Part shown: piece by piece, positions 57,848-64,000 of the stretch
How the letters are laid out: every line of letters begins with the position of its first letter
How positions within the stretch are numbered: position 1 is the stretch's first letter
DNA from: an uncultured Pelagibacteraceae bacterium
Lineage (GTDB): Bacteria; Pseudomonadota; Alphaproteobacteria; Pelagibacterales; Pelagibacteraceae
Assembly: GCA_902574695.1 (NCBI GenBank)
Contig: CACGON010000003.1
Location: forward strand, 20,912-84,911
DNA: 64,000 nt
Direction: 5' to 3'
Translations under genes and position numbers: made by a program
The notes under the pieces: model-generated
Seen by the model: only the letters and a program-made list of their open reading frames with translations
The model's database searches: none
Told to the model about the DNA's origin: nothing

Positions 57848-59662
57848 AATAACATAATTAGAATTTGTAAATATAATATTATATCCAGCCAGGTTAAACT
57901 GATTTTCTTTGTTGATTTTTTTATAAATAATTATATCTGGCAGTAAAGATTTATTAATTTTAAAGTTTGAGTAATTATTTAAAAATTTATTTTTCTCAGA
58001 GTTTGGAACAATTGTTGGCCATTGAATAAGGGGTGATATATTTTTAATATATATTATATCTTCAACAGAATATTCTTTTGATAAAGGTTTATAGTGTCTT
58101 ATTGAATTGACACTATATTTATACTTAAAATTTAAAGAAAAACCATTCCTACCTGAAGATCTCTCATTCAACATTTCATTAAATTTTTTGTCACTAATTT
58201 GAAAAAGTTTAAGTATAGTAAAAATAGAATTTTCGATTTGTTTATCTGTTTGAGATAGAATAAAGCCATTTGTTTGTAAAATATTCTTATTGTTTAAACT
58301 AAGCCATAAATGCGTAACTATATCATCATTTGAATAAAGTTGAAAATTCGATTTTTGAAATTTATTCATAATTAAAAATTCTTTTAATTCTTTTCGATCT
58401 TGAATTAATTTTTGGCTAAAATTTAATTCTTTGGAATAATAATTTGTAAAATTTAATATTATTAATAGTGAAAAAAATATGGAGGAAAGATAATTAATTA
58501 TGTTTTTAAAATTACTTAAAAAATAATTTAATAAGATTAAATAAACATAAAGAAATCCACTAAATTTAACAATTGTCCAAAAATTGTTAAGAGCAATTAC
58601 TTTATTAGAAAATAATAAAAAAATATGAGGTGAAATAATACTAGATATAAAGAAATAAAATAAAATATCATAATTAATGATATTTTTTGAATTAATACTT
58701 AATTTATTGTAATTAAATTTTAAAATTAAACTTGTTATAATTAGTAATAAAATTTCTATTTGAAATAATTTTTTTAAAAATATTTTTGATATATTTAATT
58801 TATTGGTAAGATTTATCTCAAACCCACCCATTCTAAAAAAATGGGTTGTTTCAGACAATAGTGACTGAATAATGATTAATGATAAACCTAAGAGGACTAA
58901 TGCTAATAAAATAGAACATCCATAAATATTTTTGCTTATTATTTTAAAGAATTTTTTACCAAATCTTAGTGTGAATGTGATGAATATAGTTAATGCGGTG
59001 GTTATAAATAAGTAAAAGAAACTATTTATTAAAAAGAATAAACTTATACCTAGGAAAAAAAAATAACTTTTTCTAATATTATAGATATCAGAATTTAATA
59101 TTTTGATAATAAAATAAATGCTAGAAAACAAATAAATTGATGTGAGTAAAGGTCTTGGAAATCTATGACTTAAAATATCATAAATAGGCAATTTTAATTT
59201 ATTTAAAAAAAATATTTCATGAGAATTAATTAGATATGTAAATAGTTCTAATGAGAATAGTAAGCAAATTAAAGAACAAAGTGTTAGTTGTGGACTATTT
59301 TGTAACAATTGAATAACTTTGAAGAACACAAATAATAGAAAAAAATATAAGAAAAATTCTAAAAGTAAAAAGCTATAATAGCCAAAAAATTTAAACATTA
59401 TTGAATGCCAAATTAATGAAAATAAAGGGAAAGATTGTATTTTTTCTGCAGGTTGGTTTACAGACCAATCAAATTTAAAATCCAACCTTGATATACTTTC
59501 GACCATACTAGCGTATTCAAGAAAATCAACCTCCGCTAATTTTAAAATTTTAAAAAATATTTCCTCATTAAAATTTAAATAGTATGAAATAAAATATTTA
59601 ATAGATAATAAAAAAAAAGTGATTATAGCAATTTTTACTGTAAAAATTTTATTGCTTGTCAT
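57833..59662 (-). CDS. Large polytopic membrane protein (possible GT-C-type glycosyltransferase)
   Basis: The 609-residue protein has roughly a dozen hydrophobic helices in its first 400 residues and a soluble C-terminal part. An early acid-rich loop (EEIFFKILKLAEVDFLEYA) is the kind seen in GT-C enzymes, but no motif is diagnostic. It overlaps the sugar-dehydrogenase-like gene by 14 bases. The context suggests envelope glycan work. Confidence 0.55.
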   Translation of the reverse strand: MTSNKIFTVKIAIITFFLLSIKYFISYYLNFNEEIFFKILKLAEVDFLEYASMVESISRLDFKFDWSVNQPAEKIQSFPLFSLIWHSIMFKFFGYYSFLLLEFFLYFFLLFVFFKVIQLLQNSPQLTLCSLICLLFSLELFTYLINSHEIFFLNKLKLPIYDILSHRFPRPLLTSIYLFSSIYFIIKILNSDIYNIRKSYFFFLGISLFFLINSFFYLFITTALTIFITFTLRFGKKFFKIISKNIYGCSILLALVLLGLSLIIIQSLLSETTHFFRMGGFEINLTNKLNISKIFLKKLFQIEILLLIITSLILKFNYNKLSINSKNIINYDILFYFFISSIISPHIFLLFSNKVIALNNFWTIVKFSGFLYVYLILLNYFLSNFKNIINYLSSIFFSLLIILNFTNYYSKELNFSQKLIQDRKELKEFLIMNKFQKSNFQLYSNDDIVTHLWLSLNNKNILQTNGFILSQTDKQIENSIFTILKLFQISDKKFNEMLNERSSGRNGFSLNFKYKYSVNSIRHYKPLSKEYSVEDIIYIKNISPLIQWPTIVPNSEKNKFLNNYSNFKINKSLLPDIIIYKKINKENQFNLAGYNIIFTNSNYVILRII

Positions 59663-60863
59663 TTATTCTCATTATTCCAAGAGATCCAGTATCTTCAAGA
59701 GCTAAAATTATAATTTTTCTTTCATTTATATATTTAATATCTCTTATTCTTTCTCCTACAAAAATTTTCTCTAAATATAAAATTCTATTAAAATTTTTGT
59801 CTCTAAATTTTACTCTATAAATACTTTTGTCAGAAAGAGATGTGATTAAAATATTATTTTTCCACCTCTCATGAAAAACGTCTGGTAGAAATATAATTTC
59901 TGAAATTCCAATTGATGGAACAAATGTATATAATGGTTCCTCATATCCATTGGCCATGTGGCTTGCTAGATATTCACGCTTGTTATCGTATGATAACCCA
60001 TATGATGCATTGGGCCATCCATAATTTTTATTAATAGATATTTTATTAAGTTCATCACCACCTTTTGGACCATGCTCAGATGATAAAATTATATCTGCTT
60101 TTACAGCTAAACCTTGTGAATTTCTATGACCTTTTGAATATATAAAATAATCTTTTGTATCTAAATTTATAAATAATACTTTTCCAAATATTGAATTTTG
60201 ATCTTGGGGTAATTGGTTTGGAAAATCTTTTTTTAAATCTCCTGTGGTAATTAACAAACCTCTATTTCCTTCAAAATAAAATTCCTGAATTCTTCCTCCT
60301 CGAATTGTCTCTTTTCCACACTCCTTAAACTTTTTGAATAAAATAAAATCCAAATTTTGGTCTATTATTGCCGAATGAATATTCAAATATTTACATTGAT
60401 CTATCGTTGTAAAGCTTGAAACATATATTTTATTATCTAAAATAAAGATATCTAATACCTCCTCAAATGCTTTGGAACTGGACAACTTTTTAATTTCGGT
60501 ATTTTTAATTTTATCTAAATTTTTAATTTTTACTTTAAAAAAATTTCCTTTTTTTGTTGTTATTAAAATATTTTCTTTAAATACATCTAGAAAGAAACCT
60601 TTATAACCAATGCTATCCTGTTCATTAATAAGATTAATTTTTTCAAAACTAATTTTAATTTTTTGGGTATCGGGTAAAAATACAACATTATAATCATTCA
60701 TTAGATTAAAATAATTTTTGTTATTTGTTGCAATTAAAATAATAGATTTTAGATAGTTGGGTAGTTTTTGGTAAATTTGCCATTTAAATTTATTACCCAC
60801 TGTAAGTAAAACTATGAACAAAATAAAAAAACTTAATATTAATTTAGTCTTTAATATTCTCAT
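59649..60863 (-). CDS. Glucose/sorbosone dehydrogenase-like beta-propeller, membrane-anchored
   Basis: An N-terminal hydrophobic anchor (residues about 7-23) precedes a propeller domain with GSDH-family blocks: KGHRNSQGLAVKADIILSSE, HGPKGGDELNKI and NYGWPNASYG. Such proteins oxidise sugars with PQQ, though many family members have lost activity. No PQQ synthesis genes are in the window. It lies between the methyltransferase (1-base gap) and the large membrane protein. Confidence 0.7.
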   Translation of the reverse strand: MRILKTKLILSFFILFIVLLTVGNKFKWQIYQKLPNYLKSIILIATNNKNYFNLMNDYNVVFLPDTQKIKISFEKINLINEQDSIGYKGFFLDVFKENILITTKKGNFFKVKIKNLDKIKNTEIKKLSSSKAFEEVLDIFILDNKIYVSSFTTIDQCKYLNIHSAIIDQNLDFILFKKFKECGKETIRGGRIQEFYFEGNRGLLITTGDLKKDFPNQLPQDQNSIFGKVLFINLDTKDYFIYSKGHRNSQGLAVKADIILSSEHGPKGGDELNKISINKNYGWPNASYGLSYDNKREYLASHMANGYEEPLYTFVPSIGISEIIFLPDVFHERWKNNILITSLSDKSIYRVKFRDKNFNRILYLEKIFVGERIRDIKYINERKIIILALEDTGSLGIMRINDKQ

Positions 60864-60864
60864 T

Positions 60865-61551
60865 TTATTTTTTTTTAATCTTAACTAATAATGATTTTCC
60901 AAAAAAATGTCTCATTAATAATACATCAAAGCAAATAGAAATTGGTATTAAAAAATTCCATAATTTAATTTTTAGTGAAAAATTTTTTAAACTCTCTTTA
61001 TTAAATAATTTTGATAATAAAATTAGACAAAACCCTATAAAATCAAAATATCTAACTTTAAAATTATTTATTCTACATTCCTGCAAAAGTTTTACAAAAT
61101 CACTTTTACTATATCTCCTGTAGTGTCCAATTTTCTTATCATACATTGAATATAAAAATTGAAAAGCAGGAACACAAATTATCATTGAACCATTTTTCTT
61201 TAATAATTTGTATGCTTCATTTAACTCTTTTTTATCATTTTTAATGTGTTCTAAGACATCCAAATAAATAATTGTATCAAAAGTTTTTTTTTTAAAAGTT
61301 TTAAAATTTTTTTTCACAACCACTTTTTTATTTTTAGAAAATTTTTTTTTTAGTAATTGATAATATTTTTGTGTTGGCTCGATAAAAGTAATTAAACTAC
61401 TTACTTTCATGTATTTTTTTATATAAATACAATTTCCAGGACCTACTTCTAAAATTTTACCTTTAATTTCATTTTTTATAAGTGAATACTGGTAGGCTCT
61501 GTATAAATTTGCACTATCAAAATTGTGCAGCTCCCATCCCTTATATTTCAT
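60865..61551 (-). CDS. Class I SAM-dependent methyltransferase
   Basis: The 228-residue protein has SAM motif ILEVGPGNCIYIKKY and motif IV-like IIYLDVLEHIKNDKKEL. The C-terminal hydrophobic stretch (FDFIGFCLILLSKLF) fits the Methyltransf_11 type found beside glycosyltransferases. Substrate unknown. Confidence 0.8.
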   Translation of the reverse strand: MKYKGWELHNFDSANLYRAYQYSLIKNEIKGKILEVGPGNCIYIKKYMKVSSLITFIEPTQKYYQLLKKKFSKNKKVVVKKNFKTFKKKTFDTIIYLDVLEHIKNDKKELNEAYKLLKKNGSMIICVPAFQFLYSMYDKKIGHYRRYSKSDFVKLLQECRINNFKVRYFDFIGFCLILLSKLFNKESLKNFSLKIKLWNFLIPISICFDVLLMRHFFGKSLLVKIKKK

Positions 61552-61578
61552 GCAAATTTTATATGGCTTTTAATTTGT

Positions 61579-62529
61579 TTAGTCTACCAGTTTATCTTTA
61601 AGATCAAAGGAATTCATTAATTCATTCCATTCTCTTTTTGAAAGATTGCTATCCTCCATAGAGATATTTTCTCCATTAATTAATTTTTTTAAAACTTTTT
61701 TACCTTTGGATGAAACCTCCAAGCCACCAACTCTGTAATCCATAAACGCCTCATAAGTAATTGGTACCCATTTTTGAAGTGAGTCTAGCATTACTTCTGC
61801 ATAAGCTCTTATCTCATACTGTGCATGGTGATCTACTCTCAGTCTCAAAAAATTCATCAAGTTTAGTAAGTCAGTTTTCCAATACCATTGTGTATATGTA
61901 TTTAATGTTAAATTCATTCTTGCTAGTTCTCGAGCTAAGCCAGTTTTGTTCTCGTCAATTGTTGAGCCATCATACTTTTGATTCAACATTTTTTCATAAT
62001 TTTGATATGTGGTTTCTGCATCAGTTTTTAGCAAATGTAAAACTTCTTCGGCTTGCTCGCCTTGAAGAACCTCGCCTCTACCTTGTCTATTTATTTTTGA
62101 CTGTGCAGCTAAATTTTTTTGGGATGGTAGATAAAACTCTTTATCTAAAATTGAATATCTGGCTGAATACTCATTTACATTTGCAGTTCTATGCCTTATC
62201 CATTGTCTTGCAATAAATATTGGAAGTTTAACATGATATTTAATTTCACACATTTCAAAAGGCGTGCTGTGCCAATGTCTCATTAAATATTTTATAAGTC
62301 CTGAGTCAGTAGAAACTTGCTTTGTTCCTTTTCCATAAGATACTCTAGCAGCTTGTACAATTGAGGTGTCATCTCCCATATAGTCAATTACTCTAACAAA
62401 ACCATGATCTAATACTGGGATAGCCTCAAAAAGAATATTTTCCAAGTTAGCAACAGTAACCCTTCTAGTTTTATTTGTCTGAGATTGTTGATTTTTTATT
62501 TCGTTTTGTTGTTCTTTTGTTAATTTCAT
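61579..62529 (-). CDS. thyX: FAD-dependent thymidylate synthase
   Basis: The 316-residue protein has the ThyX motif [14 protein letters not shown] (112-125); the usual serine at the sixth position is asparagine, as I recall for other alphaproteobacterial ThyX. It makes dTMP from dUMP using methylene-THF, FAD and NADPH. It is embedded among glycan-type genes, with 67 bases upstream and 27 downstream. Confidence 0.95.
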   Translation of the reverse strand: MKLTKEQQNEIKNQQSQTNKTRRVTVANLENILFEAIPVLDHGFVRVIDYMGDDTSIVQAARVSYGKGTKQVSTDSGLIKYLMRHWHSTPFEMCEIKYHVKLPIFIARQWIRHRTANVNEYSARYSILDKEFYLPSQKNLAAQSKINRQGRGEVLQGEQAEEVLHLLKTDAETTYQNYEKMLNQKYDGSTIDENKTGLARELARMNLTLNTYTQWYWKTDLLNLMNFLRLRVDHHAQYEIRAYAEVMLDSLQKWVPITYEAFMDYRVGGLEVSSKGKKVLKKLINGENISMEDSNLSKREWNELMNSFDLKDKLVD

Positions 62530-62596
62530 GATTTTTTTTAAGAATCCTCTATAATTATTATATTAAAGAAATTAGTTTTCCAATAATTTGTTTTTA

Positions 62597-63874
62597 TTAT
62601 TTATAGAGTGAGAATTTTTCAATCAACACTAGAGATATATAACTTATTAGAAAACTTAAAGGCAACATTGTTCTTTGCGCACTCGTTCTTAGATGGAAAT
62701 TTAAATCGTAGGATGTAAATAAATAAATTAAATTAAATGCCAATAGATACAAAATAAATACTAAAAAAAAATATAAAATAAATAATTTAAAATCTTGATT
62801 TTTCAATTTATTATTAATACCCAAGCAAATTCCACCTAATACAAAGCCTAAAAAAACTAATGAAATAAAAAATGGTTTATTTAACAATATTTTACTATTT
62901 ATTATTAAAATATCCCTAAAATTTGTAACCCTTTCTAATAAGAATATAAGATCACCTTTAAAAATACTTGATATTGTTGGGTGTTCAGTTGAAAATATAC
63001 TTTGATTTATTAGATATAATTCCCATAACAATAATGGCAAAAAACATAATAGAGAAATGATTAAGTATTTATAATTTAATTTAATTTTTCCCAAATAAAA
63101 TTTACATATAATCATTGGGACAACTAAAATAGAGATTAAAAGTATGCTTTCTTTTTTCAGTAGTGTCATTGTGACTAAACTTAAAACGAAAAAAAATATA
63201 TTTAGCTTTTCATTTTTAGAAAAAATAAATTTATCCTCTTGCTTAGAAAAAAAATTATTTTTAAATATTTTTTTAAAAAAAATACAAAAAATTGTAACAA
63301 AATAAATAGCAACTAATCCATCCATTTCTCCAATTATTAAAGATTTTTCTAAAATAAGTAGAATAATTAAAATAAAAACTAATTTATTTATTTTTTTTTT
63401 TATTAGTGAATTTAAGTATATTAGTGCTGGTAAGGACAATATAACATTAAATGTTTTAGGAAATACCTCATTCCAATAACCAAAAATATTTGCTAATGAG
63501 CTTGATAAAGATGAGCCTAGCAAAGGATATGATTGCCAAACTAATCCTTGGAAATAATCTTCTCTCAAAAAATCAAGATTATTGTTTATAAATATCTGCT
63601 TACCTTTTAAAAGCCAAATCCAACGAGCATCAAAATGAAATGTAGGACTTCCCAAGCTTAGCAAAAGGAAAACGAATATTAGACATTTTAATAAGTAGTT
63701 ATGTTGATTTAATTTAAATATGGAAGTAAAAAACATTATCACAATTGAATATGCCAAAAAAACGATGAAAGTTTTATTATAACTAAAAAAAATACCTAAA
63801 TAATTTATAAAAATTAGAAAATAAAGACTTAGAGTGATTTTTTGATCATTAAGGTTTAAAGTATTAACATTCAT
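62597..63874 (-). CDS. Polytopic membrane protein, GT-C-like
   Basis: I start at ATG 63874 (425 aa) because the longer frame begins with TTG. It has about ten hydrophobic helices and a short motif FHFDARWIWLLKGKQIF in the first loop, with D-x-R, resembling GT-C membrane glycosyltransferases. No function can be assigned. The start overlaps the end of the partial upstream ORF by 11 bases. Confidence 0.55.
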   Translation of the reverse strand: MNVNTLNLNDQKITLSLYFLIFINYLGIFFSYNKTFIVFLAYSIVIMFFTSIFKLNQHNYLLKCLIFVFLLLSLGSPTFHFDARWIWLLKGKQIFINNNLDFLREDYFQGLVWQSYPLLGSSLSSSLANIFGYWNEVFPKTFNVILSLPALIYLNSLIKKKINKLVFILIILLILEKSLIIGEMDGLVAIYFVTIFCIFFKKIFKNNFFSKQEDKFIFSKNEKLNIFFFVLSLVTMTLLKKESILLISILVVPMIICKFYLGKIKLNYKYLIISLLCFLPLLLWELYLINQSIFSTEHPTISSIFKGDLIFLLERVTNFRDILIINSKILLNKPFFISLVFLGFVLGGICLGINNKLKNQDFKLFILYFFLVFILYLLAFNLIYLFTSYDLNFHLRTSAQRTMLPLSFLISYISLVLIEKFSLYK

Positions 63875-64000
63875 ATAAAAATAAATCTGAGTATTCAAAT
63901 TTTTTCGAACAATTTTCTAATTTTAATTTTTTTTTTGAAATTATATTTTTAGATTTTTTTTTGTATTGAATAGGATAAACAAAGCTTATTATTCTTTCTT
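63864..64000 (-). CDS. Partial CDS entering from the right edge, function unknown
   Basis: A frame on the minus strand is open from the window end to TAA at 63864-63866; 44 residues are visible, lysine-rich, ending SDLFLYEC. The 11-base overlap with the next start and same strand support a real gene. Nothing in the tail identifies a family. Confidence 0.5.
   Translation of the reverse strand, partial: ERIISFVYPIQYKKKSKNIISKKKLKLENCSKKFEYSDLFLYEC

Noticed and set aside
61761..62216. 151-codon ORF on the plus strand
   Set aside because: Antisense to thyX; its composition mirrors the real gene and it has no recognisable domain.

Overview
The window is very A+T-rich (long A/T runs even inside genes), almost fully coding, with tiny intergenic gaps and frequent 1-14 base gene overlaps. 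Protein families (AcnA, BamB, HflKC, DegP-type protease, ThyX, MreBCD, alphaproteobacterial-style Mrp, PotABCD- and Liv-type transporters) point to a streamlined marine alphaproteobacterium of the SAR11/Pelagibacter type. This placement is inference from composition and gene content, not a computed classification. No rRNA, tRNA, CRISPR array, insertion sequence, prophage or integrase was seen, and no gene-free stretch exceeds 300 bases (the largest is about 239 bases, 25441-25679).

Left part (1-13.5 kb): the end of a GlnT-type glutamine synthetase, a diaminopropionate ammonia-lyase and a small unknown protein (+); a leftward run of csaA, a LysE exporter, acnA, a YfgM-like TPR protein, bamB and a cupin-like protein; argE (+); a leftward agmatinase/aldehyde dehydrogenase pair preceded by an unannotated 41-aa membrane microprotein; then a secreted HExxH protein and a cyclophilin (+).

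Middle (13.5-39 kb) is the metabolically variable part. A leftward block runs from a glycosyltransferase and a three-domain sugar-modifying fusion, through an EutA-like racemase and an ectoine-hydrolase-like (DoeA/EutD) protein, to a complete PotABCD-type ABC transporter and a two-domain beta-oxidation enzyme. Facing away from it is a rightward cluster (luciferase-like monooxygenase, AA_synth-family protein, alpha/beta hydrolase, aldehyde dehydrogenase, DMT exporter, Liv-type binding protein) that looks like a catabolic pathway whose substrate I cannot name. Convergent to that is a leftward proC-like/livGFHM/MFS operon with a 22-codon ORF bridging livM and the MFS gene. A porin-like barrel protein and another LysE protein follow.

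Right part (39-64 kb): small redox and repair genes (grx, msrB, dadA), then a roughly 15-kb leftward block with gaps of at most about 93 bases: hflK-hflC-DUF2065-degP-miaA-ilvB-ilvH-ilvC-leuA-mreB-mreC-mreD-mrdA-rodA, joining membrane proteolysis, tRNA modification, branched-chain amino acid synthesis and cell-wall elongation. A divergent Mrp ATPase follows, then a leftward envelope or glycan-type region (large polytopic proteins, a methyltransferase, a sugar-dehydrogenase-like protein) with thyX embedded in it. A truncated CDS enters from the right edge.

Three clear intrinsic terminators are visible (17856-17883, 31831-31866, 37782-37809). The most interesting items are the uncharacterised monooxygenase cluster, the ectoine-type uptake/catabolism block, the SDR-cupin-methyltransferase fusion, two coupled micro-ORFs, and two symmetrical DNA or RNA elements (38517-38534 and 39271-39320).
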